Part shown: one piece after another, positions 1-7,241 of the stretch
Layout of the letters: each line of letters opens with the position of its first letter
Numbering within the stretch: position 1 is the stretch's first letter
NCBI GenBank assembly: GCA_027306915.1
Contig: DAHUYW010000045.1
Location: 1-30,814 of the forward strand
Origin: Spirochaetales bacterium
GTDB taxonomy: Bacteria > Spirochaetota > Spirochaetia > DAHUYW01
DNA length: 30,814 bases
Direction of reading: 5' to 3'
Translations under genes and position numbers: made by a program
The notes under the pieces: model-generated
Database searches by the model: none
Told to the model about the DNA's origin: nothing
Seen by the model: only the letters and a program-made list of their open reading frames with translations

Positions 1-356
1 TTCCTCCCACCCCTCTGTACCACGGAAATTCCCGCTTGTCGATCCGCCTCGCCCCGGCTTTGTCAGCAGCCTGTTAGCGCTGCTGCGAAGGGAACTTCGT
101 CTCTGCAGGAGAATTGTTTGGACTCAAAGCCAGTCCTTGAAGGCCCTGTGTCTATCAACACGTTATGGTTTGCGACCCCTGAAATGACAAAGACCCCACA
201 ATGCAGGTCAGTAGTCGTACCCGCATTCAGGAGATACGTGAAATAGGTTTTCGGGAAGTCTTCAACAACAAGGAGCGGAATCGGAATGACCTGATACGGA
301 TGCGGCACCCAACGAAGTAGCTCCCCTCGTCCCTGAACCGTAGACTTGAAGTGCAT
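1..356 (-). pseudogene. N-terminal fragment of an MBL-fold hydrolase (AHL-lactonase-like)
   Basis: The minus-strand reading frame starts at ATG 356-354 behind a good Shine-Dalgarno (GGGAG about 9 nt upstream) and runs 97 codons to a stop at 63. Its first 75 residues resemble the N-terminus of N-acyl-homoserine-lactonase-type metallo-β-lactamase proteins: a YxVIPIPL strand, a TYLLNAGT strand, and HNVLIDTG, the strand just before the metal site. After this the similarity fades, and the HxHxDH zinc motif expected some 40 residues further is in no frame down to position 1. The fragment therefore cannot be a working hydrolase as it stands. It is either truncated by rearrangement or frameshifted with its remainder outside the window. 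The family call rests on a short pattern, so confidence is limited. Confidence 0.4.
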
Positions 357-597
357 TCTGGTCTCCCGTCAATACAGAGAGGACGAAGTGGCGGCTCCGA
401 CTGCCGCCGCGTAATTGCAGAATACTCACGAGGGCTCTTTCACAGAGCCGGGCTTGCGGCCCGCCAGCGCTGATGCTCGTAGTGTACGACTCTTGGCTCA
501 CCGCCACCACGACATTTTCCGCCCATTCCAGATTCGTTGGAGATGTGTCCCTTGTAACCCGACACCTCTGCCGTCACTGACCGGTTCCCTCCAGCCG

Positions 598-606
598 TGA
601 TATACT
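598..606 (+). promoter_or_regulatory. Extended -10 promoter for the 654-974 gene
   Basis: TGATATACT is an extended -10 (TG, one base, TATACT) and lies about 45 nt before the start codon of the next gene. A weak -35 candidate, CTGACC, lies 18 nt upstream at 577-582. The spacing fits a housekeeping-sigma promoter. This is by inspection only. Confidence 0.4.
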
Positions 607-653
607 CATGAATCCCCTTCACCGGTTAGAACAGGTCAGTTCTGGGAGGTGTG

Positions 654-974
654 ATGTCAGGCAAGACTTTCCACTTGATCGCGACCGTAAGCACAGACAA
701 CGCAGCTGCCGTTCTATCTGTCCTCAAAGAGTTCATCGGGAAATCCGGAACCGTCGAGAAAGTCCGTTCGAAGGAATCTCCTCAGACGCCAAGGGGCGAG
801 TTCCGCGTCGAGGCTAAGTTGGATGGAGCAACTGCGAAGGAACTCAACCGGAGTCTGCTTTCGGCGGTGCGCAAAGTCGAGAAGAAGACGAGACTGAGGG
901 CGGCATGGAGTTCAGGGGGAGTTATCGAGCAGTATTTTGACTATGTGCTGAAAAAGACAGCGACCGAGAAGTAG
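654..974 (+). CDS. Small conserved-looking protein of unknown function (intact copy)
   Basis: This 106-residue soluble protein is of a family I do not recognise. The Shine-Dalgarno GGGAGGT (644-650) is close to both GTG 651 and ATG 654; I prefer the ATG for spacing. The sequence is basic and mixed α/β, opening with a strand (FHLIATVST) and ending with a helical basic stretch (SAVRKVEKKTRLRAAW). There is no signal peptide, membrane segment or cysteine. A second, frameshifted copy in the same orientation at 4955-5249 keeps the same blocks: FHLIATVSTDN, VLKE, EFRVEA, LNRSLLSA and RKVEKKTRLRAAWSSGG. That conservation shows this is a real protein family, recently duplicated or brought in twice. 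The neighbourhood is degraded mobile DNA, so it may be cargo. Confidence 0.6.
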   Translation: MSGKTFHLIATVSTDNAAAVLSVLKEFIGKSGTVEKVRSKESPQTPRGEFRVEAKLDGATAKELNRSLLSAVRKVEKKTRLRAAWSSGGVIEQYFDYVLKKTATEK

Positions 975-1002
975 AGCAGTGACCCAACAACGGGTTCACA
1001 AA

Positions 1003-1131
1003 TGTCGACTTCGGAGTCTGATTCCCATCTTGATGATCAATTGAAAGCAGCAATCAAAGAAATGAAGCAAATCTTACCGAGATCCTCCACGGAACGGTTA
1101 CTCCCTCCCCTCGAACGAATCCTGGCTTGAT
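1003..1131 (+). CDS. Possible 42-residue peptide upstream of the integrase remnant
   Basis: A short frame starts at ATG 1003 (MSTSESD...) and ends at TGA 1129-1131. It overlaps, in another frame, the start of the recombinase remnant. It has no clear Shine-Dalgarno and no recognisable motif. It could be the original N-terminus of the recombinase, separated by a frameshift, rather than an independent gene. It is included because it is the only frame here with a plausible amphipathic helix (LDDQLKAAIKEMKQIL). Confidence 0.15.
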
Positions 1132-1830
1132 CTATCTCGAAAGCCTTAGTTCCAAAGGAAGGCGTTCGATGACTTCGGCGCTTGAACGGGTGGCTAAGCT
1201 CTTCAACCGCGACTTAGGGCTTTCGTCTGGGAGAATCTGCGCTACGAGCACGTCGAGGCGATTCGCAGGAAATTGATGGAAACAGGGCTGGCTCCGGCCA
1301 CGATCAATCAGACCCTCGCCGGGATTCGAGACACACTGAAGGCTGCGTAGAGAGTCGGCCTTCTTTCCGCAGATCAATACGCAACGGCTCACGACGTTCG
1401 TCTTGTTCCGGGAAGCCGGTTGCCAGCAGGGAGAGCCCTTTCACAGGCGGAGATCACGGCACTCTTTACCTCCACCGGCGAGGATACTTCGCTTGCTGGC
1501 AGGTGCGATATTGCTATCTTGGCCTTGTGCTATGCTGCCGGTTTGCGGAGAGCGGAGGTTTCTGCCCTGGATGTCGAAAACGTCGAGCAGACAGAGGATG
1601 AAGGTTTCGAGATTAAGCTGGTCGGCAAGGGAAACAAGGAGCGCCTTGTCTATTTGAGCAACGGTGCCGCGAAAGCTCTTGGGCTGTACCTTACGGTTCG
1701 AGGAGATACTGGAGGAGCCTTGTTCTTCTCCGGTCGTAGAGGCGGAAGGCTCATCGTCGGGCAACGGATCACTGATCAGGGTGTTTATGGGGTTCTGAAG
1801 AAGCGAGCGAGCAACGTTCTGCCTCCGCTT
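1067..1830 (+). pseudogene. Tyrosine recombinase (phage-type integrase) remnant with frameshift, amber stop and lost 3' end
   Basis: Three segments of one integrase can be stitched together. The first, in frame to about 1215, reads NPGLIYLESLSSKGRRSM, typical of the SAM-like N-terminal core-binding domain. A one-base shift near 1210-1222 moves to a frame reading FVWENLRYEHVEAIRRKL and then ATINQTLAGIRDTLKAA. An in-frame TAG at 1348-1350 stands where a tryptophan is usual, and the same frame continues RVGLLSADQY and PAGRALSQAEITALF. The catalytic domain start is clear: CYAAGLRRAEVSALD carries the first catalytic Arg, and KLVGKGNKERLVYL the β-hairpin Lys. The HxxR box and catalytic Tyr are absent because the sequence changes at about 1815-1830 into an IS1595-type transposase. 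A frame from ATG 1420 to 1974 is open but joins integrase to out-of-frame transposase DNA. Confidence 0.8.
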
Positions 1831-2194
1831 TCTTTGCGACAGCCGCTACATCGGTGGCATTCTCTGGACGAACTGCGGCACTCCGACCAAGCATCATCTT
1901 GTGGTAGGTCGAAGGGCCCTGAGTTGCGATCGCTGCGGGTTGCACGTTCATCCCATGGTCGGTACGGTCATTGAGAATAGCTCGACTTCGTTGTTGACAT
2001 GGCTCTTCACAGCTTACCTAATAATCAGCAAGCCGACCATCACGATCAAGGAGATACAGGCTGCAACGGGTGTAAGCCACAAGACTGCGTGGAGGATGCG
2101 GCGCTTGATCAGGTGCGCGCTTGAGAGCGTGCGGGACGCTTCGACGGACATGGCTTCGGTCGGAGCGGCTGACAAAGCCTCCGAAGGATTCTGA
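1829..2194 (+). pseudogene. IS1595-family transposase, N-terminal remnant
   Basis: In frame 2 the sequence shows a zinc ribbon (NCGTP, then CDRCGLHVHP) followed by GTVIENSS, a tryptophan-containing helix (LLTWLFTAYLI) and GVSHKTAWRMRRLIR. This is the order found at the N-terminus of IS1595/IS1016-type transposases. The similarity stops near 2130, the reading frame ends at 2194, and the DDE/DDN catalytic domain is missing. The 5' side abuts the broken integrase without an obvious start codon, so the element is a dead fragment. No terminal inverted repeats were recognised. Confidence 0.65.
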
Positions 2195-2640
2195 GGAACT
2201 GCCTGCGCTCTTTCCCGTAGGCTTCGACGTTGTTGAGCGAGACCGGTCGGGCGTGGGGGAGGTTCCGAAGACCAGGAGGGAGGTTCGGTAATCCGGTTGT
2301 TCCTTCGCTTGGCGAGGTCTCTTCTTCGAGCACCTTTAGAATTGTTGCAGGATCGAACAGCACATCTTCAATCCGTCGTTAGGCAAAGGCTGCCGGCTAC
2401 TCAATTAGTGCAACCTATGAGCCGGTGACAGCCGCGAAACGCCGTGACAGGTCTTGCGCAATGTCCAGCAGGGGAACAGGAAGTCGGGACTTGAAGCGTC
2501 AGTCGGTGGCAAATCTCGGGTGGTTTCACTGTCCAAACCGTGATCGATCGAGCCAACTTCCACATCGAGTCGCACCGGTTCAACTGTAGCCAGAATTGTA
2601 GCCGATTTTCCATCGAACGCCATCGAAAACGGTCGAGACA
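2195..2640. other. Non-coding or decayed stretch
   Basis: No convincing gene was found. The short open frames on both strands have no Shine-Dalgarno, contain no family pattern and overlap one another. The position just after the transposase remnant suggests residual mobile-element DNA. Confidence 0.4.
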
Positions 2641-2654
2641 GGCAGAGCCTCGCC

Positions 2655-2683
2655 TTGACTTATTTAACCATCCAATATAGACT
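2655..2683 (+). promoter_or_regulatory. Promoter-like AT-rich patch before the tRNA-Pro-like sequence
   Basis: TTGACT (2655-2660) and TAGACT (2678-2683) are spaced by 17 nt; TATAGA at 2676-2681 is an alternative -10. The patch is clearly more AT-rich than its surroundings. It is followed by two close TCGAAGCG direct repeats (about 2685-2700) and then by the tRNA-like 3' half, so it could be the former tRNA promoter. Confidence 0.35.
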
Positions 2684-2735
2684 TATCGAAGCGCGTCGAA
2701 GCGGATCGAGATAGCTCCAAAGGCGATGGGCAGGC

Positions 2736-2776
2736 TAGGGGACTTGGGGTCGGCGGTTCGAGCCCGCCCAGCCCGA
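2736..2776 (+). tRNA. Degenerate tRNA 3' half resembling tRNA-Pro(GGG); possible integrase att site
   Basis: The T-arm is perfect: stem GGCGG (2752-2756), loop TTCGAGC (2757-2763), stem CCGCC (2764-2768). CAGCCCG (2769-2775) and discriminator A (2776) follow, as in the 3' acceptor strand of a proline tRNA. CCA is not encoded. Upstream, TAGGGGA plus CTTGG and GGTC look like a GGG anticodon loop, 3' stem and variable loop. No matching 5' acceptor strand (CGGGCTG), D-arm or 5' anticodon stem lies at the right distance, so this is not a functional tRNA. Phage-type integrases often use tRNA 3' halves as attachment sites, and a broken integrase lies 0.9 kb upstream. The att role is inference. Confidence 0.4.
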
Positions 2777-3150
2777 TATTCTAATTGCATGTTACTTCAG
2801 CGCAGAAGGGAGCCTTGCTCCCTCGGGCTCCACCTCCAAGCTGGTGACGGTAGGGCACTGCGGCAACACCCGTAATCCAATGATCAGCGGCGTCGCTTTC
2901 ATTGTCCCACGTGCGACACTTGTGCACTGCGACCATGTTCTTGACGACCGGTCGTGAGCGGAGGTAGCATTGGAATACCTTAACGCGCATAGAGTCTACG
3001 AGGGCGTCGATCCCACAGCGTGCATGCCTTCGGTTTCAACAGATCGATGAGAGCCGTGAGGACCGGCCCTCTGGAATATCTGAAAGTCTTTCACAAAACT
3101 CACGATACGGTGTCAGATCGTCTATGACGATGACCATACGCCATTCTCAT
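2777..3150. other. Non-coding stretch between the tRNA remnant and the CMD gene
   Basis: Nothing that can be supported as a gene was found. A 69-codon minus-strand frame (2781-2990) ends beside the tRNA-like sequence but has no Shine-Dalgarno and no recognised family. Confidence 0.35.
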
Positions 3151-3166
3151 TCGAGGAGATACCAAC

Positions 3167-3466
3167 ATGCCAAATGACCCTCTACAAACCATCGCCTCTC
3201 TCGATCCAAAGCTACGCGACAGGCTTCGCGACCAGGATGAGTTCGTGTACGCAGACGGGGCACTCCCCCGAAAGGTGAAGCTACTCATCGCACTGGCCTT
3301 CGATGCTGCGCACGGCGCGGAAAACGGCGTCCGCAGTCTGGCGTATCGAGCCAAACAGGCAGGAGCCACCGACAAGGAAATCGCTGAGGTGCTTCGAGTC
3401 GCGTATGATCTGACCGGCGTGGGCTGTCTCTATACCGCCTCTGCTGCGCTCAAGACCGAGGCATAG
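3167..3466 (+). CDS. Carboxymuconolactone decarboxylase (CMD/AhpD-like) family protein lacking the CxxC
   Basis: This 99-residue all-helical protein fits the CMD fold: ALPRKVKLLIALAFDAAHG, then an AYRAKQAGATDKEIAEVL helix pair. ATG 3167 follows GAGGAGAT with good spacing. In redox-active members the central motif is CxxC with a following His. Here the aligned positions (about residues 51, 54 and 58) are Ala, Gly and Leu, so AhpD-type peroxidase activity is not expected. Members without the cysteines may bind small molecules or have other, unknown roles. It stands alone, with decayed DNA on both sides. Confidence 0.75.
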   Translation: MPNDPLQTIASLDPKLRDRLRDQDEFVYADGALPRKVKLLIALAFDAAHGAENGVRSLAYRAKQAGATDKEIAEVLRVAYDLTGVGCLYTASAALKTEA

Positions 3467-3470
3467 GGAA

Positions 3471-3495
3471 AGCGGGCGGTCAAAATCCCGCCGCT
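3471..3495 (+). terminator. Hairpin after the CMD gene
   Basis: AGCGG(g)CGG at 3471-3479 pairs with CCGCCGCT at 3488-3495, with one bulged base and an 8-nt loop. It begins 5 nt after the stop codon. There is no U-run, so it is a weak intrinsic terminator or a 3' stabilising hairpin. Confidence 0.35.
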
Positions 3496-3627
3496 CCGAC
3501 CGCCACTTGCGGACGAGCTGCACCTGTACGCGGATTCAAGCCTTCCCGCGGAGCTGCCACACGGGGAGAGCGTCCTGGATGGAATCGCGATCAAGAGCCA
3601 GGGAATGCGTCAGACGACCATCTTCCA

Positions 3628-4212
3628 TCACAGTTCCTTGGCGTGGCTCCCTCTAAGCCCTGCCTCCCTGACGTCGGCCGCAACCACGCGAGCAAGCGAG
3701 CACTTCGTGGTCGAGAAATCGAAACCGCTGGTGCCGACGATGCTGAAACACTGGATGTAGCTCATCGCGCTGCGGTAGTATCCGGCGGCGTATTCGCCCT
3801 GGCCCGCGTAGGACGCAGCGGTGATGTATCTCACTGCTGCGCTTTCCTGCGGGAAGCTCTTCGTCGCGAAATAGGGGACTTCGGTGGTAAAGGCGTCGAG
3901 CTTTCCATTGCTGTTTGAATCATCCCATGCGATGAGGTAGTAGGTTGCATTGGCAGTGCCAGGAGGAAGAGTCATGGTGAAGGTGCCGCCGCTGACCGTG
4001 GAGGTCTGCAAGGGCGCGTAGGGCGACGGTTCGACGTTCGCCTCAGACGTGACCTGATCGTAAGGAGGGCTCGAACAGCTGCTCTGGAGCTGATAGGTAC
4101 TACCGTCGAACAGCCCCAAGATGGACCGGCAGCGCACAAGGGGGAGAAGGGCGCCGGCGGCCCTCATTGGAGCGGAAACCCTGCCGCACAAACGCGGGCA
4201 CAAATTCTGCAA
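3628..4212 (-). CDS. Truncated secreted or lipoprotein-like hypothetical protein
   Basis: The open frame is 194 codons, but only about residues 33-180 look like protein. That part is rich in Ser, Thr, Tyr and Gly and contains FDGSTYQL, GGTFTMTLPPGTANATYYLIAWDD and NSNGKLD, a pattern seen in extracellular β-sandwich domains. The N-terminal 30 residues (rich in Arg and Cys) are unlike this, have no signal peptide and no Shine-Dalgarno. The true N-terminus, probably a lipoprotein or signal-peptide segment, therefore appears to have been lost by rearrangement near 4100-4120. I do not recognise the family. It is probably a decayed surface-protein gene. Confidence 0.35.
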   Translation of the reverse strand: MQNLCPRLCGRVSAPMRAAGALLPLVRCRSILGLFDGSTYQLQSSCSSPPYDQVTSEANVEPSPYAPLQTSTVSGGTFTMTLPPGTANATYYLIAWDDSNSNGKLDAFTTEVPYFATKSFPQESAAVRYITAASYAGQGEYAAGYYRSAMSYIQCFSIVGTSGFDFSTTKCSLARVVAADVREAGLRGSHAKEL

Positions 4213-4500
4213 AAGAGTCCCTTCGGATGCTCCGATGCGAGGATGCGAGGATGCGACGTGGCGATCGGCTTCGCGTCTCGTATTCCCGCTGAAGCCTTGC
4301 TGAGCCCTTCCCGGCTGACTTCGACGAGCAGTTCCCGAAGAAGCTGCTCATCTTCGACCGAAAACTTTGTTGGAATCTCGTTGAGCCATTCTGTAGTGGG
4401 CTGGGAACAAACTCTCCGACCATGTGTTGGGAGTTTCTCGGCGACGGTCCAGAGATTTCCGTGGGGCCTTCCCTTTCCGAATGCCTTGCCCGCCGATCTT
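4213..4500. other. Stretch with no supported gene
   Basis: Frames are open on both strands but are Arg/Ser-rich, have no ribosome binding site and show no motif. It lies between the truncated secreted-protein gene and the Dabb gene. Confidence 0.3.
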
Positions 4501-4803
4501 TCAGGCCTCGTAATCGACGGCCGCGCGAATGGAGGTCACACTTCCAACGAACTTGACGACCCTCTGATGTTCGGGGTGTTTCTGGTACGCTTCCAGGTCT
4601 GACGTGGTTCGAAAAGAGGAAACCAGCACCACATCGTAGGAGTCCTCTGAAGGTTTCATCTGAAGTCCAACCTCGAGCTCAACAATCTCCGAAATAGGCT
4701 TCCGAAGGGCTTCTATCATATTGCGTAGCCTTTCCGCATTCACCTCTCTTGAGGCGCCGTCAGCACGATCCTTCAATTTCCACATGACAATATGACGAAT
4801 CAT
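4501..4803 (-). CDS. Dabb (stress-responsive α/β-barrel) domain protein
   Basis: The protein has 100 residues. The opening MIRHIVMWKLKD and later VELEVGLQMKPSEDSYDVVLVSSF, then LEAYQKHPEHQRVVKF, are hallmarks of the Dabb family of dimeric ferredoxin-like proteins. Their roles are mostly unknown; some are stress-induced and others are small cyclases or oxygenases. The ATG at 4803 follows GGAAGTGGAG. The length is that of a complete single-domain member, so the gene appears intact despite the decayed surroundings. It has its own likely promoter and no operon partner. Confidence 0.85.
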   Translation of the reverse strand: MIRHIVMWKLKDRADGASREVNAERLRNMIEALRKPISEIVELEVGLQMKPSEDSYDVVLVSSFRTTSDLEAYQKHPEHQRVVKFVGSVTSIRAAVDYEA

Positions 4804-4834
4804 TCTCCACTTCCTTCAGTCCCGCACAATTCGT

Positions 4835-4864
4835 AATATCAGGAAATAGGATACCATTCTTCAA
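4835..4864 (-). promoter_or_regulatory. Promoter of the Dabb gene
   Basis: On the minus strand TTGAAG (4864-4859) and GATATT (4840-4835) are spaced by 18 nt, about 30 nt before the start codon. The region is AT-rich compared with its surroundings. Confidence 0.4.
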
Positions 4865-4954
4865 AAAGTCGCACCAGGGCTGCCGGGCGTTGCAGTTGAG
4901 CCCTGGACCAATTGCGGTCATGCGACACTTTGTCGCGATCGAGGGAGGGCACTC

Positions 4955-5249
4955 GTGAAAGAAAGGCGTTTCCACCTCATCGCCACCGTCTCCACCGATA
5001 ATTCCACTGCCACCCGTCCCGTTCTCAAGGAGCTCCTCGGAGATCGCAGAGCCGTCGAAGAAGTTGCCCCAAGAACTCGGCTCACGCAGGCAAAAGAGAG
5101 TTCCGTGTGGAGGCTGAGATAGAGGGCGTGAGCGCAAAGCTGCTGAATCGCTCGCTGCTTTCGGCGCTACGAAAGGTAGAGAAGAAAACGAGACTTCGGG
5201 CGGCTTGGAGCTCAGGCGGGAGGGACACTCAAGGTCATTTCCGACCGTC
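4955..5249 (+). pseudogene. Frameshifted second copy of the 654-974 gene
   Basis: From GTG 4955, behind GAGGGAGGG, the first frame reads RRFHLIATVSTDNSTA and then VLKELLG, matching the intact copy. Between the VEEV block and the EFRVEA block there are 32 bases against 33 in the intact gene. This single-base deletion sends the first frame to a TAG at 5120-5122. The next frame then continues EFRVEAEIEGVSAK, LNRSLLSALRKVEKK and TRLRAAWSSGG. The last part differs (RDTQGHFRP... to a stop near 5266), so the C-terminal FDYVLKK tail is lost. The copies are diverged at many third positions, so the duplication is not very recent. Confidence 0.75.
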
Positions 5250-5473
5250 GCTTGACTCCTGCCTGCCCCAAAGGTAAGATTAATAGTGTAGGGTTAGCTC
5301 CGCAGAGTGTGGCTCTTGCCCCTGTGCTCTGTCCGATCTACATTCTCCGGCGCCCGAGTGGTTCCGGCTTCGGCAGCTATGCATCCATTCATTCCCGTCG
5401 AAAAATGTCAGCAAGCAGCCAAGATCAACCTGTTCTTGGATTGCATTGCGGTCTGACGCATAGGAGGTTCCCT

Positions 5474-5695
5474 ATGGCTGAATGCTCGATGATTCACGGT
5501 TGCCCCTTCTTCGCCGACAAGATGCGGGGAATGCCGACGAACGCAGCGCACCTGAAGGAACAGTATTGCGTGGATGATTTCAGATCCTGCGCGCGCTACC
5601 TTGTCGGCAGCCGATTGGGAGAGGCTAAAATCCCCGCCAATCTTTTTCCGAATCAAAATTACAGGGCAAGGGCACTGGTGTCGGGTCGGTCGTGA
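5474..5695 (+). CDS. Small four-cysteine protein, function unknown
   Basis: The protein has 73 residues, starting at ATG 5474 six bases after AGGAGG (5462-5467); an upstream in-frame extension has no comparable support. Cysteines lie at residues 4, 10, 32 and 39, in MAECSMIHGCPFF and KEQYCVDDFRSCARYLV, followed by a NLFPNQ element. The pattern looks like a conserved small metal- or Fe-S-binding domain that I have seen in anaerobes but cannot name. It is probably cytoplasmic and monocistronic. A short weak hairpin (TCCCG/CGGGA, about 5708-5724) follows the stop. Confidence 0.65.
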   Translation: MAECSMIHGCPFFADKMRGMPTNAAHLKEQYCVDDFRSCARYLVGSRLGEAKIPANLFPNQNYRARALVSGRS

Positions 5696-6032
5696 TCCTG
5701 ATTCTCCCGTCTGTGCGGGAAGGTCGGCCTTGTAAGGGAGCCAAAGGAGTCCAGAATTGCTGCCACAGGTGTCAATTGGGGAGTCGGAAAGCCTGTTTTG
5801 CATTGGGGTTGCAATCGGTTTTCTTGGGGCAAGCGCATGGCTGAGGCGGCGGAGCTCTTCTGTCGATGCCCACGACTCCGAGCGGTCATTCACCGCACGA
5901 TCGGGCTTTTTCATGGCGACCCAGAGAATGCTCCCGCGCGGCGGCCGGAGATTCGCCGTCGCGTCGGTGAAAAAGGATATCATTGCGTTTCTTCGGCGAT
6001 CACCCCTACTGGGCGTAGGAGGAGGGCGCGTG
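5696..6032. other. Intergenic stretch
   Basis: There is no gene with support. The long minus-strand frame crossing it (5408-6085) is the opposite-strand shadow of the cysteine protein and has no ribosome binding site. Confidence 0.4.
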
Positions 6033-6251
6033 ATGAAACCCCACAAGATAGAAAGGCTTCCATCCGAGATTGAGGCCGAGATCAAGATGATGGCGCGTGC
6101 GGATTTCCGCTCCTATCAGGACGAGCTGACGCGCCTGCAAGCGCGTGGCCTCGAGCTTCCCCGGAGCTGCACTACCGCAGATGAGGCGTGCATCATTGCG
6201 GCGCTTGCATATCTGCGCGATCAGCAGATCGACGAGAGCACTGAGGGATGA
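6033..6251 (+). CDS. Small hypothetical protein
   Basis: The protein has 72 residues, starting at ATG 6033 after a strong GGAGGAGGG (6019-6027). The frame is open further upstream, but that part is Arg-rich and without a start signal. The sequence looks helical and charged (KIERLPSEIEAEIKMMARADF, then a DEACIIAALAYLRDQQ helix). There is no signal peptide. I do not recognise the family; an accessory or DNA-binding role is possible but unsupported. Confidence 0.5.
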   Translation: MKPHKIERLPSEIEAEIKMMARADFRSYQDELTRLQARGLELPRSCTTADEACIIAALAYLRDQQIDESTEG

Positions 6252-6389
6252 CGGCGGTCAAGGCTTCGAGCCTTCGAAGTCATGGGGTAAGGAGGATACC
6301 TCCCTGCCGCGTCGAAGGCGCTCAAAGAACCGCCCAAGAATTTTAACAACTTCAGCGTCAATCGTCTGACGACTTCAGGTTTCTAGCGA

Positions 6390-6416
6390 TTGACAACACT
6401 CTGGCCCTTCGATTCG
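6390..6416 (+). promoter_or_regulatory. Possible promoter upstream of the Spy-like gene
   Basis: A consensus -35 TTGACA lies at 6390-6395, but the -10 (GATTCG near 6411-6416) is poor. A second -10-like TAAAAT lies at 6475-6480 without a clear -35. One of the two probably serves the gene at 6511. Confidence 0.25.
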
Positions 6417-6510
6417 CAGCACCGGCCTCCGACACCATCCATCCGTAAGGAACCGGATCGGCGTGCAAAGCGTCTAAAATCATACCTTCTGAAGATAAGG
6501 AGTAGCTCCT

Positions 6511-7071
6511 ATGAAGAGGTACCTTCTCGCTCTCGCAGTGCTCGTGGTTCCCGCTCTTGCGTTTGCGCAGACCCTGCAACAGCGCGAGGCCACAATGTTG
6601 AAGTCACGACTCGGGCTGAACGACTCGCAGGTCTCCCAGGTTATCGACATTCAACACGCGGCGATGGATCAGGTGCGTAAGGATTCCGTGGATCTGCGGC
6701 TATTGCGGGCGGAGCTGGCGGAAGCTCTCCTCCCGTCGACCGTCAATCAAAGCAGGGTCAACGAGCTCATCGATCAAACCGCTCACACGCGAGCGAATAT
6801 GCAGAAAGTGCTTGTTGACGCTCGCATTCGACTGCGAAAGATCATGGGCGACGATGCCTTCTACGCGTACATGAGATTCTTTCACCAGCACCGACTGCAA
6901 ATGATTCGGGCCCGATGGATGATCCCCGACGGAGCCGCTCCCGTGCCGTTCCGGGGGAGAATGCCGGGGATGCCTTATTCCTTCCCTGGGAGATGGCTCC
7001 CCCAGGATAACACCTTTGGCCCAACCCAGACGTCACCCGGTGCTTGGATGAACAGCCACTACGGGCGGTAG
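6511..7071 (+). CDS. Spy/CpxP-like periplasmic protein
   Basis: The 186-residue protein has a clear signal peptide (MKRYLLALAVLVVPALAFA, cleavage before QT). The Shine-Dalgarno AAGGAG fits ATG 6511. The mature part is helical, with a LGLNDSQVSQVIDIQ segment like the LTxxQ motif of Spy, CpxP and ZraP proteins, and helical hairpins to about residue 135. The C-terminal 45 residues are rich in Pro, Gly, Met and Arg and probably disordered. Known family members are periplasmic chaperones or metal-stress sensors that work with two-component systems. None is adjacent here, so the trigger is unknown. Family membership is likely but not certain because the sequence is diverged. Confidence 0.6.
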   Translation: MKRYLLALAVLVVPALAFAQTLQQREATMLKSRLGLNDSQVSQVIDIQHAAMDQVRKDSVDLRLLRAELAEALLPSTVNQSRVNELIDQTAHTRANMQKVLVDARIRLRKIMGDDAFYAYMRFFHQHRLQMIRARWMIPDGAAPVPFRGRMPGMPYSFPGRWLPQDNTFGPTQTSPGAWMNSHYGR

Positions 7072-7241
7072 CCGTCACGGCGGGCTGCCTGGCAATCGCG
7101 TCGGGCAGCTCTGCGGTTCGAAGTCTCTCACGTCTCAGCAGGAGAGTCAGGCTCGACGCCCGGCTTTTTCGATTTGACAGCGCCGGGCGGACGCCGTACC
7201 ATGAACACATACCTGTTACGGAGAAGAATAAGGAGGAGACT

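Noticed and set aside
2702..2776. A complete functional tRNA
   Set aside because: Only the T-arm and 3' acceptor fit; the 5' acceptor strand and 5' anticodon stem do not pair.
2781..2990. 69-codon minus-strand frame beside the tRNA-like sequence
   Set aside because: No ribosome binding site and no family resemblance; cannot be supported as a gene.
4100..4423. 107-codon Arg/Ser-rich minus-strand frame
   Set aside because: Composition unlike the real genes here, no start signal, overlaps the truncated secreted-protein frame.
5408..6085. 225-codon minus-strand frame
   Set aside because: It covers the cysteine-protein gene, lacks a Shine-Dalgarno and has no recognisable domain.
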